Shown here piece by piece: positions 8,453 through 17,447 of a stretch of 64,000 nucleotides of DNA. The translations under genes and the position numbers were made by a program. The stretch is taken from contig JADJUJ010000017.1 of NCBI GenBank assembly GCA_016710765.1, positions 1 to 64,000 of the forward strand, in the 5' to 3' direction. Source of the stretch: Lewinellaceae bacterium (GTDB taxonomy: Bacteria > Bacteroidota > Bacteroidia > Chitinophagales > Saprospiraceae). Position 1 is the first letter of the stretch; each line of letters begins with the position of its first letter. The notes beneath the pieces were generated by a model. That model was not told the origin of the DNA. It searched no databases and was given only the letters and a program-made list of their open reading frames with translations.

Positions 8453-10212
8453 TTACACCCTTATCCGATCCGCTACCCTACCCTGGTACGTCCTACCCAC
8501 GGGCAGTTGCGTACCGTTCACCTGCAACAAATTGTAGGCAGGTTTGGCTATCACCTGGCTTAGGTTAACGATGTACTGCTTGTGAATGCGCAGAAAACCA
8601 CCCGTTTGCTCCAGTTTTCCTCCCATTGTTTGAGCAGTTTGGCATCGTAGTGGCGTTCGGAGGAAGTTTGAAAGTACACCGCATCACCGGCTGATTCGAG
8701 GAACAACACCTCCTGCAGCGGCAATACCTTACCACTGGAAAGCGTGATGTGCTTTTGCAACACCTGGTCGGTGGAAATTTCTTGTTTTTGCAACTCCTCG
8801 ATGGCCAGCAGGAGTTCCTGGTTTTCGCGCTCGAGTTGTTCCTTGCCCAGGGCGTACAAGCGGATCTGGGTGGCTTTTACCCGGTTGCGGTAGTACAAGG
8901 CGCCGGCAAGGGCCAACAGGGCCAGCAAGCCAAGCCCCAGGGCTGATATTTGCTGGCTTTTGTTCTGGTTGGTCAGGGCGAGCAATTCGTTTTCCTTTTC
9001 TTTTTTCTCCACTTCATAGCGCACTTGCTGCTCGTGGATGGCCTCGTCTTTCTGCATTCGATAGTAGCGATCCATGTGGTTATTGTAGTCATTGGCCGCT
9101 ACGTAGGCCTTGTTGTCGCCGGAGTGCCAGATGTCGTACAGGAGCATGAATCCCTCGTATTGCAGGGAATCTAAACTGGAAAGGCAAGTTGGGCAATCCT
9201 GGTACACCGTTGCCAGGTATTCCGGCGTTCCGGAGGGGTCGTTGAGTTTGTTTTTTGAGAACAGGATTTGGGTAACATTGTACACCAGGTAGTATTTCTG
9301 ATCCGACTGGCCAATTTTTTCAAATGCTTTTAGCGCCTGTGCCAGCGCTGCTTTGTAATCTTTCTTCGCTGCAAAATAATCGGATCGCCGCATATCGGTG
9401 ACGATGGCCTCTACGGCATTGTCATGGTTGGTGACCAAGGCGGAGTCGAGTAAAGCAGGAACGGGCGCTAAAGAATCCAGTTTGATGTAACAATGGGCAA
9501 GTGAATTAAAAATACCGGGCAATTCCTGCAAATTCCCCAAGCGCCGACACATGCCAATACATTGTGCGAAATATGGAATGGCCTTTTTGTAGTTGTCCAA
9601 ATTAAAATAGGCCCTGCCCTGGTTGTTGAACAGGCCAAATCGGTCTTCTGCATCACCATACCCCAACTGGATCAGGCTGTCGGCCGTATGAAAGGCGCGT
9701 ACGGAAGCATCGAAGTCTTTTTTGGTCATTAGCATTGCGCCGTAGTTCAGCCAAAGGTTGGTAGACAATTCAGGGGTCAGCTTTTCATAATCCAGTATTT
9801 GCTTAAATACATTTTCCGAGGCCGTAAAATCCAGTTGATAATGATAAATATTGGCCCGATGCCCCATGGCATTGACATATTGCTTAGGATACTGCAAAAT
9901 GTTGGGATGATCCAGAACTTTATTGATTACCACATGGGCCGAGTCGAATGCTCCGGTATAAAACAAGGGAATCGCCTGGTTGATCCAAGCGGGAAACAGG
10001 AGCGAATCCACCCCGGCGGCCTCGGCAATGGCCGCATTTTTATCGGCATATTGCGCGGCAATGGCCAGGTCGATACCGAAGTATTTGACCATGCTGTCGC
10101 GGTTTACCTTCAGGGTTTGCTTGAGCGTGTCGTCAGCTGCCTGCGGTTTTTGGCACGACGGCAGCAGGAACCCCACAAGGGCCAGTAGGAGGAAGTACAA
10201 GTTGGCTTTCAT
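8453..10212 (-). CDS. Membrane TPR-LytTR transcription regulator (lipoprotein-type N-terminus)
   Basis: The ATG at 10212 gives a lipoprotein-like signal (MKANLYFLLLALVGFLLPSC). TPR-type helical repeats follow to about residue 420, then a coiled coil, a membrane helix (LGLGLLALLALAGALYY), a second coiled coil and a C-terminal LytTR domain. The continuous frame runs off at 8560; one missing A in an A-run near 8612 restores a LytTR end (GGFLRIHKQYIVNLSQV ... GRVADRIRV) stopping at 8453. It would be a one-component regulator sensing outside the membrane and binding DNA inside. Repeat copies 2 and 3 flank it on both sides. Confidence 0.8.
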
Positions 10213-10314
10213 GAAAACAAATGTAGTAAAAAACCGTGTTGGTATTGTTGGTGCGCAATTACTGCCAAATTCAGTTGTCAAAGTAGCCTACTTCGGAAAT
10301 AAACCGCCGCCGGG

Positions 10315-10394
10315 AAGTTCCCTCCCCCACCTGCGGCGTGCTCAGGATGACAAGGATTGATGGCGTTTCAACGTACTTATCCGAAGCCCGGAGG
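10315..10394. repeat. 80-bp dispersed repeat, copy 3
   Basis: Same unit as at 7788. It lies about 100 bp upstream of the TPR-LytTR start. Confidence 0.85.
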
Positions 10395-10484
10395 AGGAAG
10401 ATCGAAAAAACGATTCGGATCACCTGCAATTGCAAAAGTTCAGAACCAACACTACGCTCAATCTCCGTCCACCCTACGGGTTCC

Positions 10485-10671
10485 GGCCTTATGGAAATCC
10501 CGGTTTTGCGAAAGCGGCAGCGGCTTTTGGCAAATCCCTGTTTGACCACGCCGCAGGCGTGGGAGTTTGGGATTTGCGCCGCTGCCGATTTCAGGCAAAA
10601 CCGTAGGATTTCCATACAGCCTTGACTTTTTTTGCTACTTTTTTGTGTTAAGACAAAAAAGTAGAAATCAG
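10485..10671. repeat. Large hairpin element B
   Basis: The arms 10493-10538 and 10569-10613 are inverted copies (GCGGCAGCGGC opposite GCCGCTGCC, and CAAATCCC opposite GGGATTTG), extended outward by ATGGAAATCC/GGATTTCCAT. The loop holds its own palindrome CCACGCCGCAGGCGTGG. The right flank (10624-10671) carries ACTTTTTTGT-gttaag-ACAAAAAAGT, the same flank type as element A but in reverse orientation. Confidence 0.7.
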
Positions 10672-10732
10672 TAAAATTGGCTAAACATGCGGGAAACATC
10701 AATATCAAAAAAGCAGTAAATACCTCGTCAGG

Positions 10733-10812
10733 AAGTTCCCTCCCATGCCTGCGGCGTGCTCAGGACGACAAGGATTGATGGCGTTTCAACGTACCTATCC
10801 GAAGCCCGGAGG
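10733..10812. repeat. 80-bp dispersed repeat, copy 4
   Basis: Same unit as at 7788, ending about 45 bp after-side of the VTT gene stop (10859). Confidence 0.85.
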
Positions 10813-10858
10813 AAATGTATATGGGGTTTATTTTGATCTGAAACCCTTAGCCGCTACC

Positions 10859-11488
10859 CTACCACAAATTAACATCCAGGAGTTTGTGCAAGGTCAGACC
10901 ATTCAACACAAACCGGGGTATCCGCACCAGCCCCCAGAGCAGCACTTTAGAAAATGGGTATTGCAGAAAACCGACAACCAGTGCCACCATCGAAAAGGGG
11001 GAAAAGGGGAAGATGGCAGAAACAACAATGAATGGCGTGCCCCACTTTCTGGTGAGCGCTATTTGCTTTTGCAAACGCCGTTCAACCAATTTTTTGGCCC
11101 AATCGTATTGAGCAAATCGGCGCCCGATGCCATATGATATCAAGCCCCCCAGATAAGAGATGACACCCAAAAAGGTCAGCACCAGTAAGGGTGATTCAAA
11201 CTTGTTGGTCCATATCATAAAAAACTCAATCGGTAGTAAACCCATCAGCGATTCTGACAAGAAGAAGGTAAGCAGCACCCGTGTATCAGAAAAAGTTCCA
11301 AACAGCGCTTGAAAAAAGGGCTTCAGATCGGTCAGGGCGCTTCCGGCAACAAAAACGACTGCAATAATCAAACAATAAAGCCCAACCAGGCGCCATACAT
11401 AGCTGTTGAAAAAAAGAGATTTTTCTTTGTGTTTGTCCTTGGCAACCCATGCCCGAATGCCATGAAAAAACTGTCCGATATACATCAT
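10859..11488 (-). CDS. VTT-domain (TVP38/TMEM64, DedA-like) membrane protein
   Basis: 209 aa with about five hydrophobic segments and a central VTT-like core: FFMIWTNKFESPLLVLTF, GVISYLGGLISYGIGRRFAQ, then FIVVSAIFPFSPFSMVALV with the conserved polar/proline pattern before the last helix. DedA/VTT proteins are linked to lipid scrambling or recycling in the membrane. The N-terminal extension (about residues 1-30) is basic and cytosolic-looking. It sits upstream (in transcription terms) of repeat copy 4 and downstream of the START gene. Confidence 0.7.
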   Translation of the reverse strand: MMYIGQFFHGIRAWVAKDKHKEKSLFFNSYVWRLVGLYCLIIAVVFVAGSALTDLKPFFQALFGTFSDTRVLLTFFLSESLMGLLPIEFFMIWTNKFESPLLVLTFLGVISYLGGLISYGIGRRFAQYDWAKKLVERRLQKQIALTRKWGTPFIVVSAIFPFSPFSMVALVVGFLQYPFSKVLLWGLVRIPRFVLNGLTLHKLLDVNLW

Positions 11489-11561
11489 AGTGATCCGCTA
11501 AAGGGTTTAAAAAATGGTCACGATAGTGGCTGCCTGCAAGGAAAACCCGAAGCGGCTAAGC

Positions 11562-12212
11562 CTACCTATGTCCTGATTTTGCTTTGATCCGGCTTTTAAG
11601 GTTCGTTAAAGAAGATACCGGCAAATTGATACTGGCCATGTTCGTAACCCAGGCTGGAATATCACCGCCGGGATCAACGTAGTAACAATAATCTGCCTTA
11701 AGCCTGGATTCTGACAGGGCCACTACGGTTGCCGACACATGGTAGCCTTTCACCCGAACAAAACCCTCTTTTTCCGGAATCATATCCGGAACATTGTCCA
11801 GCGTAATTTTAAGGGCCTTTGATTTCACATCATGCGTAAGTTTCATGCGAACAACCAGGTACCGGTCGGTCACAGGCCAGGGCGCTTTTGTCTCGGTGTA
11901 ATAAATAAACTCCGAATCGCTAATTCTTTTGAGCAAACGGACATTGGAAACTGCGGTATTCCAATATTCATACTCCTCGATGTTCAGCACTACCGAGGCG
12001 AATTGTTCCAGTGTCGCCTCGGCTTCAAAGACGGCACGAATGGCATCGAAAGCGGAATTGTGCTGCTTTTGTGAATATACTTTTATGCCGCTTTTCTCGG
12101 CTTTGAGTTTCCAGTCGCCAGCCCGCGGCACTGGTATAGTAAAAAACAGCATGGTTAGCACCCCTGCCAACATGGGCGAAAAGATACTTTTGGGTTGAAT
12201 CCTGGTTTTCAT
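11562..12212 (-). CDS. Secreted START-domain lipid-binding protein
   Basis: About 216 aa from the ATG at 12212, chosen over GTG/ATG codons three residues upstream because it gives a typical basic signal start (MKTRIQPKS) before a hydrophobic stretch. The mature part follows the START pattern: GDWKLKAEKSGIKVYSQ, YEYWNTAVSNVRLLKRIS, PWPVTDRYLVVRM, DPGGDIPAWVTNMASINLP. START domains bind lipids or sterols in a helix-grip pocket. It is on the same strand as the VTT gene with a 74-bp gap, so both may act on envelope lipids. Confidence 0.8.
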   Translation of the reverse strand: MKTRIQPKSIFSPMLAGVLTMLFFTIPVPRAGDWKLKAEKSGIKVYSQKQHNSAFDAIRAVFEAEATLEQFASVVLNIEEYEYWNTAVSNVRLLKRISDSEFIYYTETKAPWPVTDRYLVVRMKLTHDVKSKALKITLDNVPDMIPEKEGFVRVKGYHVSATVVALSESRLKADYCYYVDPGGDIPAWVTNMASINLPVSSLTNLKSRIKAKSGHR

Positions 12213-12221
12213 CGCACACAA

Positions 12222-12782
12222 AATTTAGTGGTCAAAAAAATGCTTGCTGTAAATGCCTGAGGGTGCGTCCTATGTTTTCAAAAACAGTTGAACGGATGCG
12301 TTACCATTGATTTAGTTCCTCCTTGCATTTGTGGCTGATGGCTGTGTTGTTCAAAAAACGGCTTTAGGTGAGACCCCTCCTGCCCCCAGGATCTTGCAAT
12401 CATTTAATCACTGTTCGACCACAACATGGCGACAGAGAGGCGTGAATTCTAATTTCATGAAAGGTATTGGGCCAGAATTCCGGATTGCAATGATATTCGG
12501 CGATTCTATACTAATTACGCACATTCTGGGTTTTGATTTGCGTCAATGGCTGTGATGATATTGAATCAACACAGCAAACGATTGACCACGAATCGTGAAG
12601 TTCCACCCCTCGGCTTTGGCTTAGGCGGGAAGGCCAGTTTTCATCGGTTTTCAGGTGCACTATTGTAATCACCCTTCGCTATTCAGGTGCAACGCAAATC
12701 CAAGTTGTCGGTGCTAAGCCCAACAACAGATATGAATTTCGCGCTTGTTTTTATTCCTATAAGTGTACGGAATTGCCTTTTC
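12222..12782. other. Intergenic stretch with no gene seen
   Basis: No frame of convincing composition on either strand and no strong repeat beyond a short GC-rich patch near 12600-12640. Confidence 0.5.
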
Positions 12783-13088
12783 CTATTTTTTCTGCATAGC
12801 CGAATCCAGCACTATTTTCATTTTATCTACAGCGCCTTTAACGGCCAGGTCATAGGTATTGCCCATTTCGGTTACCGCCATGGGTTTACGGCCGGCTACA
12901 CGGGCTTCGATCAGACAACGCTTGTCGTTGACGCCTTTTTTACTGCCGTTTTCATCAGAAAGAAAGAGTTCTACACGGGTGACGTAGTTGCTGAAACGAT
13001 CCAGCTCTTCGGTGAGAATGTTGCTTATTTTGCTGTTGTATTCGTCGTGGACGGTGATGTTCTTGTCCGTATTGATTTGAATAAGCAT
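12783..13088 (-). CDS. hpf: HPF/RaiA-family ribosome-associated protein
   Basis: 101 aa, the length of the short hibernation-promoting factor family. It shows the family beta-alpha-beta pattern: IQINTDKNITVHDEYNSKI, ILTEELDRFSNYVTRVELFL, CLIEARVAGRKPMAV, then YDLAVKGAVDKMKIVLDSAM. HPF binds the 30S decoding region and inactivates ribosomes in stationary phase. It stands alone, about 210 bp from the GH13 gene on the same strand. Intact frame. Confidence 0.75.
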   Translation of the reverse strand: MLIQINTDKNITVHDEYNSKISNILTEELDRFSNYVTRVELFLSDENGSKKGVNDKRCLIEARVAGRKPMAVTEMGNTYDLAVKGAVDKMKIVLDSAMQKK

Positions 13089-13254
13089 AAACTAAGATTT
13101 AAAGAAGATTATGGTTTTATGTTATATTTTCTATTGCATTGGGCTGTAATTCATTCCTTTCTTTTTCAGGTATAAGTTACAGGATATGGTGAAGATACAC
13201 AAATGTTTTGGCTCAGCTTGGGCGCTGTTTTTCGTCGTGTTTTGGCGGTTGTAG

Positions 13255-13272
13255 CGGCGACTTCAGTCGCCG
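13255..13272. repeat. Short perfect hairpin CGGCGACTTCAGTCGCCG
   Basis: An 8-bp stem with a 2-base loop. It is followed on the plus strand by another inverted pair GTGCACCGCGC/GCGCGGTGCAC-like sequence to about 13291. It lies just past the GH13 stop and may act as a transcript end or belong to a dispersed palindrome family. Confidence 0.5.
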
Positions 13273-13299
13273 AAACGTGCACCGCGCAACGTGCAGGTG

Positions 13300-15075
13300 T
13301 TACAGCTGCCACACCGCCGCTTCATATGCCCGCAACATACCCGGCGCCGAGTTGGCATCGGGATAGTTGCCCAACACCCGTTTTGCCTTACTCAGATCCA
13401 AACTTCCCAGATTTGCAACAGCAGTATCTGATTTAAAGTTCAGCACTACCAAAAATGTTTTGCCCTCCCAACTGCGGGTGTAGGCGTAAACCGCTGGATT
13501 GTCTTTGTCGTACAGGGTATATTTCCCGTATACCAGGGCCTTCTCCTGCTTGCGCAATTTAACCAACGCACGGAAATAATTGAGCGTCGAATTGGGATTG
13601 GCCTCCTGTGCGGCAGCATTGATGTTCAGGTAGTTGTCATTAACCTTCAGCCAGGGCGCACCGGTGGTGAAGCCGGCGTGGGGCGAGTTGTCCCACTGGA
13701 AAGGCGTACGGCCGTTGTCGCGGGCGCCGGTTTTTTGAGCATCCAAAAATTCCTGCAGATCGCCACCGTGGTTTTTCACCTGCTGGTACATGTTGATGGA
13801 CTCAATGTCGCGGTAGTCTTCAATCCGGTCGAACTTGATGTTGCACATGCCCAGTTCGTCGCCAAAGTAATAGTACGGCGTGGCACGCATGGTCATCAGG
13901 AAGGTGCTGAGCATTTTCGACGACAACTCCCGGTACTCCGGTGCATCGTTGCCAAAACGGGTCACCATGCGGGGCTGGTCGTGGTTACCCAGGTAAATGG
14001 TGCCCCAGCCGCGCTCGGCAAACACGCTGTCCCACTTGCTGTACAGGGTTTTAAACTGCACCATGTCGATGCCTTTGGGATCAGGTGTTTTGAATTTACC
14101 CGGTAAATAGCCCAGGCTCACACCCTCAAAATGGTAAAGCATGTTGAGTTCCTTGCGGTCGGCATCCACAAAATCGTGGGCGGTGGCGGTGGTTACCCCA
14201 ATGCCTTCGGCCACACTCATCACATCGTGCCGGCGGAGCACCTGATCGTTCATGTCGCGGAGGTACTCGTGCAAGTGGGGCCCATTGGCGTAGTAGGCCA
14301 CCATGTCGCCGTGGTATTGGGCCGGAAGTTGCGGAAAAGTGGTGTCCGTGGAAATGAATGGAATAACATCCATACGGAACCCATCCACGCCTTTATCGAA
14401 CCAGAAGTTCATCATATCGAAGATCTCCTGGCGCACTTTGGGGTTTTCCCAGTTGAGGTCGGGTTGTTTTACGGAAAAATAGTGGAGGTAGTACGCGTCG
14501 GTCAGCGAGTCGTATTTCCAGGCGTCATTGTTGACGTCGAAAAAACTGTACCGCGCAGCCGGCTTGCCTTTTTCAGCGGGCCACCAGTGGTAATAGTCGC
14601 GGTAGGGGTTGTCGCGCGAACTGCGCGATTGCTTGAACCATTCGTGCTCATCGGAGCTGTGGTTGGCCACAAGGTCGAGCACCAGTTTAATGCCACGGTC
14701 GTGCATGCCTTTGAGCAGGGCATCAAAATCGTCCATGGTACCGAACTCCTTCATGATGCCACGGTAATCGGAGATATCGTAGCCATTGTCGTCGTTGGGC
14801 GAGGAAAAAATGGGATTGAGCCACACCACATCAACACCCAGGCTTTGGATGTAATCGAGTTTGGAAATGATACCGGGCAGGTCCCCTACCCCGTCGCCGT
14901 TGCTGTCTTTAAAACTGCGGGGATAAATCTGGTACACCACTGCTTCTTTCCACCAGGCAGGTTTGTTGCCCGGGACAGTTGAATCAGGGGTTGGAGCGTT
15001 GTTTTCGCAGTTCATAAATAGAAAAATTGAAAGCATCAGCAGGGCTGCATTGCGGGGCAAAACAAGTTTTTTCAT
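13300..15075 (-). CDS. GH13 alpha-glucosidase / oligo-1,6-glucosidase, lipoprotein
   Basis: 591 aa. A lipoprotein signal (MLSIFLFMNC) is followed by a full GH13 barrel beginning WWKEAVVYQIYPRSFKDSNG. Conserved regions are DLVANHSSDEHEWF, GFRMDVIPF (nucleophile Asp near residue 235), VAEG (acid Glu near 288) and NHDQPRMVTRFG (near 362). The NHDQPR signature is that of exo-acting alpha-glucosidases of the GH13_31 type. It probably cleaves short alpha-glucans or isomalto-oligosaccharides at the cell surface. No SusC/SusD pair is adjacent in the window. Confidence 0.92.
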   Translation of the reverse strand: MKKLVLPRNAALLMLSIFLFMNCENNAPTPDSTVPGNKPAWWKEAVVYQIYPRSFKDSNGDGVGDLPGIISKLDYIQSLGVDVVWLNPIFSSPNDDNGYDISDYRGIMKEFGTMDDFDALLKGMHDRGIKLVLDLVANHSSDEHEWFKQSRSSRDNPYRDYYHWWPAEKGKPAARYSFFDVNNDAWKYDSLTDAYYLHYFSVKQPDLNWENPKVRQEIFDMMNFWFDKGVDGFRMDVIPFISTDTTFPQLPAQYHGDMVAYYANGPHLHEYLRDMNDQVLRRHDVMSVAEGIGVTTATAHDFVDADRKELNMLYHFEGVSLGYLPGKFKTPDPKGIDMVQFKTLYSKWDSVFAERGWGTIYLGNHDQPRMVTRFGNDAPEYRELSSKMLSTFLMTMRATPYYYFGDELGMCNIKFDRIEDYRDIESINMYQQVKNHGGDLQEFLDAQKTGARDNGRTPFQWDNSPHAGFTTGAPWLKVNDNYLNINAAAQEANPNSTLNYFRALVKLRKQEKALVYGKYTLYDKDNPAVYAYTRSWEGKTFLVVLNFKSDTAVANLGSLDLSKAKRVLGNYPDANSAPGMLRAYEAAVWQL

Positions 15076-15110
15076 GGAAAATCGCGTTGTTTATGGGTGA
15101 TTTTGGTCAT

Positions 15111-15194
15111 TGGACATTGGGCGTTGAAATTGGTCTTTGGTGTTTGATCCAATGTGTTTTGGTTCATGAAATTAAAAACAATGCCCAATGTCCA
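15111..15194. repeat. Inverted repeat TGGACATTGGGC ... GCCCAATGTCCA
   Basis: A perfect 12-bp inverted pair about 60 bp apart, between the GH13 start and the VOC gene stop. The left arm is part of TTTTGGTCATTGGACATTGG, close to the hairpin at 39141-39171. Confidence 0.6.
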
Positions 15195-15196
15195 AC

Positions 15197-15708
15197 TTAT
15201 TCCTTGCCAATGAGCTCAATAAAATTGCCATCGGGGTCCTGAACGAGCACAAATTGCCGACCATCCTGCAGCACAATGGGAGTGTTGCCCAGCAAAGGCA
15301 CGTTGTGCTTGCGCAAACGCTCGAGCAGCGGCTTCATGGATTTCACAAAAATGGTGCAGTACTGCATGCCGTTGTCGTCCTGTACATGATGCTGTATGGG
15401 GTGCTGCGCTTTTTACCAAAACTCATCAATTTCCATTCGGTAGCATGGGGCTGGTCGTCGAGTTTCAGGATGGTAACATTCATAGGCTTTCCGCCGGTGA
15501 GGCCGGAGTTGGCGCCAAATTTTTCGTCGAGGCTGAACCCGCCGGTTTTTTGCATCCCGATTACGTTGGTGTAAAAATCAAGGGATTTTTGCAAATCCTG
15601 CACCACAACCCCAATGCTGATGGCGGGATTGTCGAATTCACTTTCACGAAAAGTAGTAGAAAGCAGGAATATGGCGGATAAGAAAAGGGGCAGGTAAATC
15701 TTTCTCAT
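15197..15708 (-). CDS. Secreted VOC-family (glyoxalase-like) protein
   Basis: About 170 aa. A signal peptide (MRKIYLPLFLSAIFLLSTTF) precedes one VOC domain: ISIGVVVQDLQKSLDFYTNV, GKPMNVTILKL, then after a frame change QYCTIFVKSMKPLLERLRKH and VLVQDPDGNFIELIGKE. One A is missing in an A-run near 15410; restoring it extends the product to the TAA at 15197. The metal ligand Glu of the last strand (NFIELIG) is present. Export of a VOC protein is less common than cytosolic forms; substrate unknown. Confidence 0.75.
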
Positions 15709-15829
15709 ATTGTAAAGGGTAGGTTTTCAACTGACCAAGGTAAAAAGAATCCGGAAGCTACACGTGCAAGAAAAACTATCCTTCTGCAGGAACGGATGCG
15801 CCATGCAGCCTACATAAAACTGTTGTTCG

Positions 15830-16668
15830 CTATTGTTTTTTATTTTTTTTCTCCTGTCGTTTAAAATACCCCCGGAACAGGAAATTATGCTTCAGCGCCT
15901 CCATGTTCTCCCCGAAGGCCCTCGTGCCCTGCTCCACATTTTTCAGGGATTGTTGCAGGTTGTTGGTCATGAGGCTGTCGCGGAGGAGGGCAGTGGCAGG
16001 CCCGGCCCCGCTGCGATAATCACGATCGATGGCAGTGGAGATGGCCTGCAGGTCTTTCACCAGCTGGTCGGCATGGGCAGTTATGGTGTTTACGCGCTCA
16101 AATGCCTCTTCCAAATCTTCCGCCATGGCTGTATCGCGGAGTAAAACACCGAGGGTACCCTCTCTCCTGCTGGGTGGCATGCACCATGCTTTGAAGTTCC
16201 GTCATAGTAGTGGCGGCATCCGTACTGGCGCCGCGGAGTTGCAACAAGGAGGCGCGAAGGTTGGCGGCAAGCGAGGGGTCATTGAGCAAACCATTGAGCA
16301 GCGGACTGTCGTTGATGCGCCGAACCGTTTGCAACAGTTCTTCGGAAAGGAACGCCACGTTGTTGTTGGTGGTGCTCAGTGTTTCCAGCATTTCTGCTGT
16401 ACTCAATACTTTTTTGGGATAAAGGGTATCACCATCCTGCACAAAAGGCGCCGGGGATTTCCTTGGGGTAATTTTTACAACTTTATTTCCGATGATGCCT
16501 TCGGTACCCAGTGCGGTTTGGGCGTTTTTTCGGATAAAGGGTAATGTTCGACTGAAAAAAGGCCTCCTCCTTCCCAATAAAATACAGTGCCAACACCAAA
16601 AAGACGAGCCCTGAGAGTACAAAGGCGCCAAGCCGAATATTTTGAAATACTTTGGTTTGCTTAGCCAT
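15830..16668 (-). CDS. mlaD: MlaD-like MCE protein with internal deletion
   Basis: The N-terminal membrane anchor (VFQNIRLGAFVLSGLVFLVL) and the start of the MCE strand (FFQSNITLY) are followed directly, in another frame, by PFIRKNAQTALGTEGIIGNK, the end of an MCE domain. The roughly 40-50 residues normally between are absent. The junction sits on CCCTTTAT, which fits both sides. A second 1-nt change near 16150 is needed to reach the helical C-terminus (RGTLGVLLRDTAMAEDLEEA). The start is the ATG at 16668, overlapping the mlaF stop in TGATG. As written the product cannot form a normal MCE ring subunit. Confidence 0.75.
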
Positions 16669-17444
16669 CACTGAAAGAAATTTTTAACTATCGGATCTTC
16701 GCTGTTTTTGAGCGCTTCGTAGGTGCCTTCCGCATAACATTGGCCGTTATGGAGCAGCACGATGCGGTCGGCGGTTATTTTGATACACATCCTGTCATGC
16801 GTAATGATGAGCGAAGCGCTGTGGTATTTTCGCCGCACGTCATTCATCAGGAGCAGGATTTCCCGGCCGGTAATGGGGTCGAGGCCGGTTGTAGGTTCGT
16901 CGTAAAGAATGATTTCGGGTTTGAGGATGAGGGTTCGGGCCAGTGCGATCCGCTTGCGCATGCCACCGCTGAGTTCGGAGGGCATCAGGTCGATGGCCGA
17001 CAGCAGTCCGACATTGTCCAGCGCTTCCTCTACCAGCGCATTGACGTCCGTGTGCTGGTCCACCAACCAGTGCCTGCGCAGGGGAAATTCCAGGTTTTCA
17101 CGCACGGTCATGGAATCGTACAAGGCGTTACTTTGAAACAAAAAACCCACCCTGGCCCGCAATTGGTCGAGTTCGAGTTTGTTCAGGTTCTGAACATTTT
17201 TCCCCAGCACCTCAATGCTGCCGGAGTCGGGCTCCATCAAACCGATGATACACTTGATCAGCACCGATTTTCCGGAACCGCTTCTGCCCAGTACCACCAG
17301 GTTTTCCTCCGTGTACAGGGTAAGGTTAACCCGGTCCAACACGATGTTGTCGCCAAATGCTTTGCACAGGTCGCGCACCACGATCACCGGTTGTTGTTTT
17401 CGGGTGACAGGCATTGCCGTGGCTTGAGCAGTCTGTGTTTGCAT
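16668..17444 (-). CDS. mlaF: MlaF-like ABC ATP-binding protein
   Basis: 258 aa with Walker A GRSGSGKS, Q-loop FLFQSNALYDSMTV, signature LSGGMRKR and Walker B IILYDEPTTGLD, ending with the H-loop LIITHD. The sequence SELSGGMRKRIALARTL is characteristic of Mla/Ttg2A lipid transporters. It powers retrograde or anterograde phospholipid movement with the adjacent permease and MCE protein. It lies 3 bp downstream of mlaE and overlaps mlaD. Intact frame. Confidence 0.9.
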   Translation of the reverse strand: MQTQTAQATAMPVTRKQQPVIVVRDLCKAFGDNIVLDRVNLTLYTEENLVVLGRSGSGKSVLIKCIIGLMEPDSGSIEVLGKNVQNLNKLELDQLRARVGFLFQSNALYDSMTVRENLEFPLRRHWLVDQHTDVNALVEEALDNVGLLSAIDLMPSELSGGMRKRIALARTLILKPEIILYDEPTTGLDPITGREILLLMNDVRRKYHSASLIITHDRMCIKITADRIVLLHNGQCYAEGTYEALKNSEDPIVKNFFQ

Positions 17445-17447
17445 GGC

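Noticed and set aside
12331..12555. Plus-strand frame of 74 codons in the gap before hpf
   Set aside because: No protein-like features, no neighbours, atypical composition.
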